64,000 nucleotides of DNA from Chryseolinea sp. H1M3-3 (GTDB lineage: Bacteria > Bacteroidota > Bacteroidia > Cytophagales > Cyclobacteriaceae): assembly GCF_029360725.1 (NCBI RefSeq), contig NZ_JARKMY010000002.1, forward strand, positions 496,001-560,000, given 5' to 3'. Made by a program: the position numbers and the translations under genes. The notes beneath the pieces were generated by a model. It was not told the origin of the DNA and did no database searches. It saw only the letters and a program-made list of their open reading frames with translations. Of this stretch, positions 1 to 8,430 are shown piece by piece (position 1 is the stretch's first letter; every line of letters starts with the position of its first letter).

Positions 1-968
1 ATATTCATACCAAGCCCATGTTTATTCTTTCTGATCCGCAAAAAGCATTGTATTTGGCAACGTATCCTAATGATGGTGTTGGTCTTTTAAGAATGGAATT
101 TACCATTAGCAATAGTTTGCAGATCCACCCTATGGCGTTGGTAAAATTTGATTCGTTGCCCAATACAACAGAGAAAAAACAAATTGAAGCGTTAACACGC
201 CACTACAAGGACAAAAAACAATTTTTCATAGACAAACTTGCGGAGTCCATAGGCCTGGTGGCGGCGGCATTTTATCCGAAACAAGTGATTGTGCGCATGA
301 GTGATTTCAAAACAAATGAGTATGCTAAATTGTTGGGTGGAAAAATGTTTGAACCCCACGAAGAAAATCCAATGTTAGGGTTTAGGGGCGCAAGCCGTTA
401 TTATAACGAACGGTATCGCGAAGGTTTTGGATTAGAATGCGCTGCCATTCGAAAAGTGAGAGAGGACATGCTGTTGACAAATGTGAAAGTTATGATTCCA
501 TTCTGTCGCACACTAGAGGAGGGGAGAAAGGTTATAGAAGTTATGAAATCCTTTGGCCTGCAACGCGACAAAGATGGACTTGAAATATATGTCATGGCTG
601 AAATCCCAAGCAACATTTTACTTGCAAAGCAATTTGCGGAATTATTTGATGGTTTTTCAATAGGCTCAAACGACCTTACACAGCTAACGTTGGGGCTGGA
701 TCGTGACTCAGAAATTGTAAGCGATATTTTCGATGAAAACAATGATGCAGTGAAATTTCAGATCAGGCACTTAATTGACCGTGCGCATGAACAAGGTGTC
801 AAAGTTGGATTGTGTGGTCAGGCACCGAGTGACTACCCTGAATTTGCTGCCTTTCTTGTTCAGCATGGGATTGACTCCATCTCTTTCAACCCAGACGCAA
901 TTATCAAAGGCATCGAGAACATCGCCGCAGCAGAAATAATGGTTCAACACACAGTTGACATACCATAA
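1..968 (+). CDS. ppsA: Phosphoenolpyruvate synthase, C-terminal part (5' truncated by window edge)
   Basis: This is the C-terminal PEP/pyruvate-binding TIM barrel of PEP synthase, which makes PEP from pyruvate and ATP. The frame is open from base 3 to the TAA at 966-968, so the swivelling phosphohistidine and ATP-grasp domains lie outside the window. Family motifs seen are DGVGLLRMEF, GFRGASRYY, a VMAEIPSN stretch, SIGSNDLTQLTLGLDRDS and the active-site region GLCGQAPSDYPEF followed by GIDSISFNPD. The last pattern separates PpsA from pyruvate phosphate dikinase and PTS enzyme I. It is followed after 58 bp by a TerB-like gene on the same strand. The family call is firm; only about a third of the protein is visible. 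Confidence 0.93.
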   Translation, partial: IHTKPMFILSDPQKALYLATYPNDGVGLLRMEFTISNSLQIHPMALVKFDSLPNTTEKKQIEALTRHYKDKKQFFIDKLAESIGLVAAAFYPKQVIVRMSDFKTNEYAKLLGGKMFEPHEENPMLGFRGASRYYNERYREGFGLECAAIRKVREDMLLTNVKVMIPFCRTLEEGRKVIEVMKSFGLQRDKDGLEIYVMAEIPSNILLAKQFAELFDGFSIGSNDLTQLTLGLDRDSEIVSDIFDENNDAVKFQIRHLIDRAHEQGVKVGLCGQAPSDYPEFAAFLVQHGIDSISFNPDAIIKGIENIAAAEIMVQHTVDIP

Positions 969-1026
969 GTTAACTAACTGCAAATACCTTTAACATCTAA
1001 AACTTCAACACCTCAACACTTCACAT

Positions 1027-1440
1027 ATGAATACCGATAATCGCGAATTCTTCGAGCAACTTGGAAACTTATTTTATTCTCTGGCCTTAGACCGTTCAAT
1101 AGATCCAATTGAATATTCCGAATTAAAAATGCTGATAAGCAAAGACTGGATGTCTCAACCTCAGGACTCCGATATGCCCATCCCCGAAAATGTTCACCTC
1201 ATGTTTGTGGAAATGGATGCTTTACAGACAACAAATGTTTCGTCAGCCGATGCATACAATAGCTTCGCACGATATTATGCTACACATCCGGAAGCATTTA
1301 CACAAGAATTGGTGGAAAGAATTCAAGAAACAGCAACCTCAATCAATTCTTTTTTTCCTGCGCATAATCCTTATAGGAAAAATCACCTGGGTGATTTGCT
1401 TATATTGCTTCGGAACAAGACCAATATCCCCAATTATTAG
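1027..1440 (+). CDS. Hypothetical TerB-like helical protein, paralogue A
   Basis: This 137-residue protein has no signal peptide or membrane segment and is predicted to be all-helical. I do not recognise a named family with certainty. Its N-terminus (FEQLGNLFYSLALDRSIDP, then an ELK...W stretch) aligns by eye with the 133-residue protein encoded at 15834-16235 (YENLGYLFYAIAASDEKVRP, then QKLK...W). The two are therefore paralogues. The pattern of a short helical bundle with an acidic start resembles TerB/DUF533-type domains, but that is inference. It follows ppsA and precedes an AI-2E-type permease, 30 bp downstream, so it may be cotranscribed. The leader just before the ATG is made of degenerate CTTCAACAC-like repeats. 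Confidence 0.7.
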   Translation: MNTDNREFFEQLGNLFYSLALDRSIDPIEYSELKMLISKDWMSQPQDSDMPIPENVHLMFVEMDALQTTNVSSADAYNSFARYYATHPEAFTQELVERIQETATSINSFFPAHNPYRKNHLGDLLILLRNKTNIPNY

Positions 1441-1470
1441 GCGCCATAGCTCCATACTTATAATACACAG

Positions 1471-2529
1471 ATGAGGATTCAAACGATAGTGCCAGGTCCT
1501 GATACTTCTATTTTGCGTATACTTCAATATATCGTTTTCGGATCAATCATTTTGTATTTTGGAAAAGATGTCTTCATCCCTATTAGCTTTGCTTTACTGA
1601 TAAGTTTTGTTTTACATCCGGTTTGTGCGTGGATGGAGAAAAAAGGAATAGGAAGACTGACTGCTATTTTAATAGCGCTAAGTTTGTTGATAATCGCAGG
1701 TCTCCTTCTCGTTGCATTATTGATTTATCAGTTCGCTAGTTTCCTAAACGAACTACCTGCTCTTCAGGAAAAACTTTCAAAGTCTATAGAAGATCTGAGC
1801 GTAATGCTCGTAAATGTTTTTGGAATTTCCCTCGAACGCCAAAGAGAATGGGTCGCAAAATTAACTAATCAATCCGGCTCGGGCATTCTTTCTATAATTC
1901 GAAATGCGATTGCCACTTCCGCATTTTCAGCAGTACTGTTAGTAATCATTCCGGTCTATTCAGCGCTGATCCTATATTATAGACAGCACTGGATGAAGAT
2001 TGTTCAAAGACTGTTCCCGAAGGAAAACAAAGAAAGCCTGCACGAGATTATTTCTCAGACGGTTAATACTTATTATAATTTTATAAAGGGCATGGCCATC
2101 GTATACCTCGTTGTTGGCATTTTAAATAGCATTGGATTATTGTTGTTGGGAATACCTCACGCTTTACTTTTCGGGTTTATAGCTTCCGTACTCACGTTCA
2201 TACCGTACGTTGGAATAATGGTTGGTTCCCTCTTGCCGATAGCCATCGCGTGGATTACCTATGATTCAATTTGGTATCCTGTGGGGATTATTGCGATTTT
2301 TGCATTTATTCAATACCTGGAGGCCAATGTTATTTTTCCCTTCGCCGTGAGCAACAGGCTTAATGTAAATACGCTGGTGATGCTCATCGCGGTTTTTGTC
2401 GGAGGTATTCTTTGGGGACTAGCCGGAATGATTTTGTTTGTTCCTTTTCTGGGTATCGCTAAACTCATTGCAGATCACAACCCGAAATGGAAGACGATTT
2501 CCATGATGCTGGGAATGAACGATAAGTAA
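1471..2529 (+). CDS. AI-2E / PerM family membrane transporter
   Basis: This 352-residue integral membrane protein belongs to the AI-2E family (formerly UPF0118). Hydrophobic segments start at about residues 15, 30, 60 and 150, with a cluster from 205 to 335. Soluble helices rich in E, K and Q lie between about 85 and 145, as is usual for the family. Recognisable stretches are SFVLHPVCAWMEKKG near the N-terminus, the LLGIPHALLFGFIASVLTFIPYVG block and the C-terminal LWGLAGMILFVPFLGIAKLI. Family members export small molecules or act as Na+/H+ antiporters; the substrate here cannot be read from sequence. The gene is 30 bp downstream of the TerB-like gene and convergent with the universal stress gene at 2663. 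Confidence 0.85.
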   Translation: MRIQTIVPGPDTSILRILQYIVFGSIILYFGKDVFIPISFALLISFVLHPVCAWMEKKGIGRLTAILIALSLLIIAGLLLVALLIYQFASFLNELPALQEKLSKSIEDLSVMLVNVFGISLERQREWVAKLTNQSGSGILSIIRNAIATSAFSAVLLVIIPVYSALILYYRQHWMKIVQRLFPKENKESLHEIISQTVNTYYNFIKGMAIVYLVVGILNSIGLLLLGIPHALLFGFIASVLTFIPYVGIMVGSLLPIAIAWITYDSIWYPVGIIAIFAFIQYLEANVIFPFAVSNRLNVNTLVMLIAVFVGGILWGLAGMILFVPFLGIAKLIADHNPKWKTISMMLGMNDK

Positions 2530-2662
2530 CAAGTGTCGTTATACGCTACGCAACGTGACGATCCGATGCAACAGATAATGATGAGTTAAGAATTGGCGAC
2601 CACGCTAGCTGCCACTTATTCTTGAAACAAATTGGTAGGTGTTGAGATAGGTGAATAAATTT

Positions 2663-3505
2663 TTATTGCTTAATACTATATGTCCACACGGGACAATCCA
2701 AATGATTCACAACGGATTCAGCGACACTTCCTAAAAAGAAATGTTTTAAACCTTTACGGCTATGGGTAGCCATTGCGATCATATCGGCTTTGATATCTTC
2801 AGCGAAATCCAAAATGCCATCCCGTTCGCTGAAGTTGTTTTTAAAATTCAAGGTATAGTTCTTGAGGTTATAATGTTTGGCATACTCTTCCAACATACTG
2901 CGTCCTTCTTCATCGGTCTTGAAGTTCTCAGGTGTATTGATAAAGACGATGTGAAGTTTTGCCTTGAAAAATTCCTGGAGACTTACAACGTGCTGAACAA
3001 GATCGGTTTGATTCAGCGCCAGTGTAGAAGGGAACACAATATTTTGTATACCCCCATAACCTTTTGCGGTTCGGACGGACAGCACAGGCACAGGCGAAAA
3101 ACGAACGACTTTTTCCGTGTTTGAACCGATTAAAAACTCTTCCAGTCCGCTCGATCCATGTGTACCCATAACTACCAAGTCAATTGCATTTTCCTGAATG
3201 AATGCGCGAAGGCTTGGCAACACAAAGTCATAAGTTAAGGTGAAATGAATTGCAATTGGTACAGGAGAATAATATGCCTGTTTCATTTTTTGAAAAGCAT
3301 CGTTGGCCTGAGCGTCCATTTTCTTCACGAGTTCGGGATCTGCGGGATAGGGTTGTATTCCAAATGCTGTCTCGTACATCAATGGCAACTCCACCGCGTG
3401 AACCACAAAAATTTCACCTTTGCTAACCATGGCCAACTCAAGAGCAAACTTGTAAGCCTCTTTCGAGGGTTTAGAAAAATCACAGGGAACGAGGATCCTT
3501 TTCAT
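2663..3505 (-). CDS. Universal stress protein, tandem UspA domains
   Basis: This 280-residue cytoplasmic protein consists of two UspA domains (about 1-145 and 150-280). The first begins KRILVPCDFSKPS and carries the nucleotide-binding pattern G-2x-G-9x-G-S in GTHGSSGLEEFLIGS, so it probably binds ATP. The second has ATHSRKGLKHFFLGS, where the first glycines are lost, so nucleotide binding there is doubtful. The ATG lies 12 bp after the stop of osmC on the same strand, so the two genes look like one operon read from the 4016-4173 intergenic region. A second tandem USP is encoded at 14996-15832. USPs of this type are induced by energy or oxygen limitation in many bacteria. Confidence 0.92.
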   Translation of the reverse strand: MKRILVPCDFSKPSKEAYKFALELAMVSKGEIFVVHAVELPLMYETAFGIQPYPADPELVKKMDAQANDAFQKMKQAYYSPVPIAIHFTLTYDFVLPSLRAFIQENAIDLVVMGTHGSSGLEEFLIGSNTEKVVRFSPVPVLSVRTAKGYGGIQNIVFPSTLALNQTDLVQHVVSLQEFFKAKLHIVFINTPENFKTDEEGRSMLEEYAKHYNLKNYTLNFKNNFSERDGILDFAEDIKADMIAMATHSRKGLKHFFLGSVAESVVNHLDCPVWTYSIKQ

Positions 3506-3517
3506 GATAAAGTTGGT

Positions 3518-4015
3518 TCAAATGGTTTGTTGAAAACTTTGCTGTAGATCTTCGTTGATCGTATCGATAACTTTAACGACAGGACTCATGTTGACTTTCG
3601 ATTTTATGGAATTGGAGATGAGACAATTTTGTTCTGTTCTTTGAAGGATGCGCAATGCCCGATCCTGATCTTTTAGATGTTGTATAGTAACGGTGGGCTC
3701 AAGGGATACCTCGCTCATAACAAATTTGCCATCGACCTGTTCCAACATACCCGTCGCCTTACAATCGAACGACTTAAAATCAAGTTTTGAATTTTCAGCA
3801 ATTGCAAGGAAGGTTGTCATAAAACAGCTGCTTACAGAGGCTGTGAATAAATGTTCGGGCGACCATATTCCAGGCATACCCTTAGGAAATTGCGGCGGTG
3901 TAGCGACTTCAATGCATCCTTTGGCTGCTTGTGACACCGTGAGTTCCGGTGAACACATGATGCCCTTCCGATCAGAATCCCAATGAATATCGACGTAATA
4001 TTGATGACGTTCCAT
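3518..4015 (-). CDS. OsmC/Ohr family peroxide-reducing protein
   Basis: This 165-residue protein is of the OsmC fold, a thiol peroxidase that reduces organic hydroperoxides. The WSPEHLFTASVSSCFMTTFLA segment carries the candidate peroxidatic cysteine (C64). The second conserved cysteine sits in RTEQNCLISNS (C131). This is the two-cysteine arrangement of the family, although C131 is not in a classic CPV context. Two further cysteines (C21, C34) lie in the N-terminal strands. It is the first gene of a likely osmC-usp operon. A TAAGTTCG box and an FNR-type palindrome sit upstream at about 20 and 56 bp from the ATG. Whether it is of the Ohr or OsmC subgroup is not clear. Confidence 0.88.
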   Translation of the reverse strand: MERHQYYVDIHWDSDRKGIMCSPELTVSQAAKGCIEVATPPQFPKGMPGIWSPEHLFTASVSSCFMTTFLAIAENSKLDFKSFDCKATGMLEQVDGKFVMSEVSLEPTVTIQHLKDQDRALRILQRTEQNCLISNSIKSKVNMSPVVKVIDTINEDLQQSFQQTI

Positions 4016-4034
4016 GGTTGTTGTATTTACAGTA

Positions 4035-4042
4035 CGAACTTA
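4035..4042 (-). promoter_or_regulatory. Candidate -7 promoter box for osmC-usp
   Basis: The minus strand reads TAAGTTCG, one mismatch from the Bacteroidota -7 consensus TAnnTTTG. Its centre is 33 bp from the centre of the palindrome at 4065-4078, about the spacing between a class II CRP/FNR site and the -10 box. This would put the transcript start about 15 bp before the osmC ATG. It is a prediction by eye. Confidence 0.4.
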
Positions 4043-4064
4043 CTGGCCTTGTTATTTTATTTGT

Positions 4065-4078
4065 ATGACCTTTATCAT
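4065..4078. promoter_or_regulatory. FNR/CRP-type palindrome upstream of osmC-usp
   Basis: ATGAC-CTTT-ATCAT matches TGAY-N4-RTCA exactly. This is the half-site and spacing of FNR (TTGAT-N4-ATCAA) and close to CRP. It lies in the divergent region between osmC and the L,D-transpeptidase gene. A second, weaker copy, ATGAT-TGAC-CTCAT (one core mismatch), lies at 4087-4100 with its centre 22 bp away, so the two would face the same side of the helix. Three further exact copies lie at 16311, 20656 and 21966. Confidence 0.5.
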
Positions 4079-4173
4079 CTTTTAAAATGATTGACCTCAT
4101 AGAAAGGACGGCCGACGATGACTTGTTTTATAATTAATTTGGAACAGTTGAATAGGATAGAACTTTTGAGAGA

Positions 4174-5607
4174 ATGATTTTTAACGGAAGAAGCTTTTTT
4201 TTATGGTTCCTGCTTTTGGCTTCAATAGGATGCCAGCGCAAGATTAGTTCTACGATAGCTACAACGTATGCGGCACCCGTAGTTGAAATTACCATTGATC
4301 CCATTAAGATTCCTGATGATTACTCAAATTCGGCTTATCATGGGCTGCGTTTTGGAGCAGATGTATTCAAATTTTATGGCCAACGTTCATACGAGCCCTT
4401 TTGGTTGAAAAATAATATCAGAGCGATGCAGGCTGATTCCATGATTATGATAATCAGGTCAGCCAGGCGGTATGGCTTATTACCGCAACGCTATCACTTT
4501 AATGAGATACCAGAATTAATGCTGGAGCCCATGGACCGTAGTAAAATGTCAAGGCTTGATCTCTTGCTAACCGACGCATTTCTATCCATGGCCAACGATC
4601 TAAAAAGAGGACGCCTACGCAAAACGGGCGCGACAGCCGATAGTTTACAAATTGCCTTGCTCAAAGATTCTTTGCAGGCGGAAGATATTAGAAAAGCACT
4701 CGAAGCGCAGGAACCGGTTTATCAGGGATACACTGAACTAAAAAATGCCCTTAATAAGATGCTGGACACGCTTTCGCTAACGGACCAAAACCTCTTGTTA
4801 TATGGAGTGACAAATGATTCAATAGATAGCCATCGGAAAGTACAACGCATTGAAATTAACCTGGAGCGATGGCGCGCTGAAAAGGAACAACTGTCTGATA
4901 TTTATACATGGATCAACGTGCCTGCATTTATGTTTTATGCGTACGAGAATGACAACATGCTTATGGCTTCAAAGATCATCGTCGGGGCGCCGGCCACGCC
5001 CACACCCTTATTCAGCAGCAAAATTGATTGCTTTACCATATTTCCGTACTGGTACGTACCTCGAAAAATCGCGGTCGAAGAATATCTTCCGGTCGTCAGT
5101 AAAGACACGACCTTTATCACCCGAAACAATTTTGATGTGCTGGATCGGACCGGTAAGATTGTTCTTTTATCTTCCATCGACTGGAAACAATACAATAAAA
5201 GCAATTTCCCTTTTACATTCCGACAGCGCGAAGGGACTGAGAACTCGCTAGGGGTCATAAAATTTGTTTTTGATAACCCTTATGCAGTGTTTCTTCATGA
5301 CACGAATTCAAAACGCTTATTTAGAAACAACGTACGCGCATATAGCCACGGTTGTATACGGTTAGAAAAAGCGGTAGAATTTGCGCACTACCTGATTGGA
5401 GGGGGCAGGACAAAAATCTCCGCTGAAGCCTTAAATAAATATTTAGGTCAGGAGAAACGGGTTACCATTAGCTTGACACAACCTGTACCTATTCACATAC
5501 GATATTTTACATGCGATGTCAGGAATGGTGAACTACAATTTTATAAGGATATATATAAGAAAGACAATGCACTGATTAAAACCCTATATAGCCAAAGCGT
5601 TTTCTGA
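4174..5607 (+). CDS. L,D-transpeptidase, YcbB-like
   Basis: This 477-residue envelope enzyme is predicted to form 3-3 cross-links in peptidoglycan or attach proteins to it. The N-terminus (FLWFLLLASIGC) looks like a lipoprotein signal with the lipid cysteine at about residue 20. A helical region of the YcbB scaffold type follows (about 50-230). The YkuD catalytic domain runs from about 240 to 420 and carries the active-site motif YSHGCIRL, with the nucleophile at C394 and its histidine at H392. The order and length fit the YcbB (LdtD) type rather than short ErfK enzymes, although I see no clear peptidoglycan-binding repeat. It starts a same-strand run with a DUF4136 lipoprotein, a PNPOx-like protein and a Na/Pi transporter. 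Confidence 0.88.
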   Translation: MIFNGRSFFLWFLLLASIGCQRKISSTIATTYAAPVVEITIDPIKIPDDYSNSAYHGLRFGADVFKFYGQRSYEPFWLKNNIRAMQADSMIMIIRSARRYGLLPQRYHFNEIPELMLEPMDRSKMSRLDLLLTDAFLSMANDLKRGRLRKTGATADSLQIALLKDSLQAEDIRKALEAQEPVYQGYTELKNALNKMLDTLSLTDQNLLLYGVTNDSIDSHRKVQRIEINLERWRAEKEQLSDIYTWINVPAFMFYAYENDNMLMASKIIVGAPATPTPLFSSKIDCFTIFPYWYVPRKIAVEEYLPVVSKDTTFITRNNFDVLDRTGKIVLLSSIDWKQYNKSNFPFTFRQREGTENSLGVIKFVFDNPYAVFLHDTNSKRLFRNNVRAYSHGCIRLEKAVEFAHYLIGGGRTKISAEALNKYLGQEKRVTISLTQPVPIHIRYFTCDVRNGELQFYKDIYKKDNALIKTLYSQSVF

Positions 5608-5639
5608 AACTCAGCACGTCAATACTTACTTATTAGCAT

Positions 5640-6173
5640 ATGAAAAAAAATATATTAAATCTTCTTCTGTTACTGATACTCGCGTCGTGCAGTGAAAAAA
5701 TTCGCGTTTATACAGACACAGATTCAACGCGTGACATCCGTACGTTCTCGGCATATAGGTGGGATGAAGTTAAAAATCTGGAGACTGCGAATAATCCCAT
5801 CTATTACAATGAACTAAATGATAAACGTATCAAAACGGCAGTAAATAACGAGCTTCAAAACAGAGGATATAAACTGGAAGACGGAGAGTCTCAATTGATC
5901 GCCCATTATCACATCGTGATCAACAGCGAAACCGTTAGCAGAGACATGACAACTTTTTATCACGGCGCACGATGGCTGGAAACCGATAGAAATAGCTACA
6001 CGCTTCGCGAGGGAACGCTTATTGTTGATTTGATGGATAGCAAGACGAACGACTTGATTTGGCGCGGCTATGCAATTAGTGTTCTTGATGAATTTCGACC
6101 TGACCTTTCAGAAAAGATGATTCAGGAAGCGATCACTAAAATTTTCCTTAAATTTCCTCAATCCGGTAATTAG
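5640..6173 (+). CDS. DUF4136 family lipoprotein
   Basis: This 177-residue predicted lipoprotein has a clean signal (MKKNILNLLLLLILASC) with the lipid cysteine at residue 17. The mature part starts with the sequence type usual for DUF4136: a TFSAYRWDE strand, a helix with NDKRIKTAVNNELQNRGY, then QLIAHYHIVI, and near the end GTLIVDLMDSKTNDLIWRGYA. Members of this family are outer-membrane or periplasmic and have no known enzymatic role. It lies 32 bp after the L,D-transpeptidase gene on the same strand, so an envelope role in the same operon is a fair inference. Nothing odd is seen in length or composition. Confidence 0.85.
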   Translation: MKKNILNLLLLLILASCSEKIRVYTDTDSTRDIRTFSAYRWDEVKNLETANNPIYYNELNDKRIKTAVNNELQNRGYKLEDGESQLIAHYHIVINSETVSRDMTTFYHGARWLETDRNSYTLREGTLIVDLMDSKTNDLIWRGYAISVLDEFRPDLSEKMIQEAITKIFLKFPQSGN

Positions 6174-6217
6174 TCAGGAATCTGTAATCTAAACACTAAC
6201 ATTAAAAAAATAGAATC

Positions 6218-6673
6218 ATGCTAGGAGTACTTACACCAGATCAATGTAAGCATGTTTTGAAGAGCGAGCTCATTGGACGAATCGGTTGTTATGCCGCTGG
6301 CAGGATCTACGTTGTTCCTATAACCTACGTTTATATGGATAACTATATTTATGCCCATTCCCAGGAAGGACTTAAGGTTCGCATGATGCGTAAGAATCCT
6401 AAAATTTGTTTTGAAGTAGAAAGCCGGGATAGCATGCGAAATTGGAGATCTGTAATTATCTGGGGTAAGTATGAAGAGTTGAAAACGCTGACTGAACAGA
6501 AGAAGGCGATGAAGATTTTAAATGATAGACTCCTTCCTTTTACGTTAAGTGAATCACTCAAGACCAGGGAAAATATGGAGCCTCCTTATCGCGTGGAAAA
6601 GGAACGCAAACCCGTCGTTTACCGGATTTCGGTGGATGAGGTTACAGGAAGATTCGAGAATAGTAGGGTCTGA
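6218..6673 (+). CDS. Pyridoxamine 5'-phosphate oxidase-like flavin protein
   Basis: This 151-residue protein has the split-barrel fold of the PNPOx-like/NimA group, which usually binds FMN or F420-type cofactors. Typical stretches are the N-terminal LKSELIGRIGCYAAGRIYVVPITYVYMDNYIYAHSQ, where the small-residue/strand pattern leads into the flavin-binding barrel, and KNPKICFEVESRD followed by a WRSVIIWGKYEEL strand. I cannot tell its substrate. It sits between a lipoprotein and a Na/Pi transporter in a same-strand run of stress and envelope genes. PNPOx-like proteins often appear in hypoxia or dormancy regulons, which fits the neighbourhood, but that is context and not proof. Confidence 0.85.
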   Translation: MLGVLTPDQCKHVLKSELIGRIGCYAAGRIYVVPITYVYMDNYIYAHSQEGLKVRMMRKNPKICFEVESRDSMRNWRSVIIWGKYEELKTLTEQKKAMKILNDRLLPFTLSESLKTRENMEPPYRVEKERKPVVYRISVDEVTGRFENSRV

Positions 6674-6722
6674 TAGTGGTTAACGATCGGCCTCAAAAAA
6701 ATCATTTTAAAGGTTAGACCTA

Positions 6723-8378
6723 ATGGACACCTGGAAGTTTATCGCGGGTCTGGGGTTGTTTCTTTATGGAATGACCGTCATGGAACGGGTGCTCAAAAAT
6801 CTGTCTGGTAGATCATTCAAATTATTTCTAAGAAAATATACACAAAGCTTGCCGAAGGCAATCGTCGGTGGTGCCTTAATAACAGGATTGGTGCAAAGCA
6901 GTTCAGTTGTATCGCTGCTTGTACTTGCATTTGTAGAAGCCGGCACCATCACTTTTAGAAATGCGTTAGGTGTAATTCTCGGTTCCAACGTTGGCACTAC
7001 ACTCACGAGCTGGATCGTTGCTACAATAGGTTTTAAGCTGGACATTGAAAGTTATTCATTGCCAATCGTTGGGATTTCAGCAATCGCCATGTTTTTTTCA
7101 AGCGATCAAAAAAGCATTTACAATATTTTTCGATTGTGTTTCTCTTTCGGCATCTTGTTCTTAGGGTTGGCGTTTATGAAAGGCTCGGCTGAGAGCTTTG
7201 TAAGTGATATTGACTTGATGACCTATAGTCGCTATGGTACGTGGATTTTTGTGTTGATAGGATTTGCTGTTACTGTTTTGATTCAAGCCAGTTCTGCAAC
7301 GGTAGCAATCACGCTCACAGCATTGTATACTGGAGCTATAAATTTCCCGATGGCGGCGGCTGTGGTAATCGGATCAGAACTGGGCACAACTATCAAAGTG
7401 GTCATGGCCGGGCTGGGAGGTACTGCAGACAAGAAAAGAGTGGCCTGGGGAAACTTTACATTTAATTTTGTTACCTGTGTCGTGGTATTTGTTTTTTTAC
7501 CCTGGCTGATCACTTTCATCCGGGATGTGGTTAACATCAAGGACCCGTTGATCGGGCTCGTCTTTTTGCAAACTACGATGAACCTCTTATCCATCTTGCT
7601 TTTTGTTCCTTTTATCAATGTATTCGCAAATTGGTTGTCTCGACGATTTGCTGATACTGCAGAGGATAAGGCGTCCTTTATAGGCGCTAACCTTCCCGTT
7701 GTGCCGGAACTTGCTGTGGACGCTATGCTTCATGAAGGCAATAACCTGTTGAAAAAGACGCTGGAGTTTTTAGAACGACTGTTGCAGCTCAACGACAGGA
7801 ACGCCGAAAGACGATTTTTGGGAGGGCTCAGCAAACCGTCCGATACGGTAAATACGATCTATTCGAAATTAAAACAAACGGAGGGAAGTATACTTGAGTA
7901 CTATACGAGACTTCAGACTTCAGAACTTAACAAAGAACAATATAACCAGCTTAACCAATACATCACCACCACCCGCTATTGCATCCGGGCGGCCAAAGCG
8001 ATGAAGGATATCCATCATAATTTGAAAGACTTTCAAGCGACAGCAAATGACACTTTGCATATGCAATATCAGGACCTTCAGAAGGATTGGATGGAATTTG
8101 ATTCGATGTTCCAGAGTTTAATGCGTATGGAAGACTCGAAACGTTTATTTGAAGAACTCACCCTGCTCATGAGACGAGCATTCCATAACCATCAACGCAG
8201 CAGTGGAGAGATTCTCGAGGCTCTTCATAAAAAAGCTTTGCATGAGCTGGAGGTGTCAACGTTAATGAACGTCCATCACGAAGTTCTTTCTGTAAAAAAA
8301 TCATTGCTGCGAGCCCTGGCGCATCTCAGATTAAACCCAGCTCAATCAGATGAATTTGAGTTTTTGCCAGAAAGTTAA
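6723..8378 (+). CDS. Na/Pi cotransporter family protein with C-terminal PhoU-like domain
   Basis: This 551-residue membrane protein has two Na/Pi (PF02690-type) repeats: the first contains GLVQSSSVVSLLVLAF and the second VLIQASSATVAITLTAL. The paired Q-S/A-S-S signatures are the family hallmark. Seven to nine hydrophobic segments end near residue 310. The remaining part, to 551, is a helical PhoU-like cytoplasmic domain with heptad-like leucines and charges. Proteins of the NptA/YjbB type move phosphate with sodium; some export it. No phosphate operon genes are next to it, so its role in phosphate balance is inferred from family alone. It ends 52 bp before the convergent L,D-transpeptidase gene. 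Confidence 0.9.
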   Translation: MDTWKFIAGLGLFLYGMTVMERVLKNLSGRSFKLFLRKYTQSLPKAIVGGALITGLVQSSSVVSLLVLAFVEAGTITFRNALGVILGSNVGTTLTSWIVATIGFKLDIESYSLPIVGISAIAMFFSSDQKSIYNIFRLCFSFGILFLGLAFMKGSAESFVSDIDLMTYSRYGTWIFVLIGFAVTVLIQASSATVAITLTALYTGAINFPMAAAVVIGSELGTTIKVVMAGLGGTADKKRVAWGNFTFNFVTCVVVFVFLPWLITFIRDVVNIKDPLIGLVFLQTTMNLLSILLFVPFINVFANWLSRRFADTAEDKASFIGANLPVVPELAVDAMLHEGNNLLKKTLEFLERLLQLNDRNAERRFLGGLSKPSDTVNTIYSKLKQTEGSILEYYTRLQTSELNKEQYNQLNQYITTTRYCIRAAKAMKDIHHNLKDFQATANDTLHMQYQDLQKDWMEFDSMFQSLMRMEDSKRLFEELTLLMRRAFHNHQRSSGEILEALHKKALHELEVSTLMNVHHEVLSVKKSLLRALAHLRLNPAQSDEFEFLPES

Positions 8379-8430
8379 AATCCCTGGACGACCCGCTTTC
8401 AAGAATTAGAAATCAAGGAAATACTAACGA

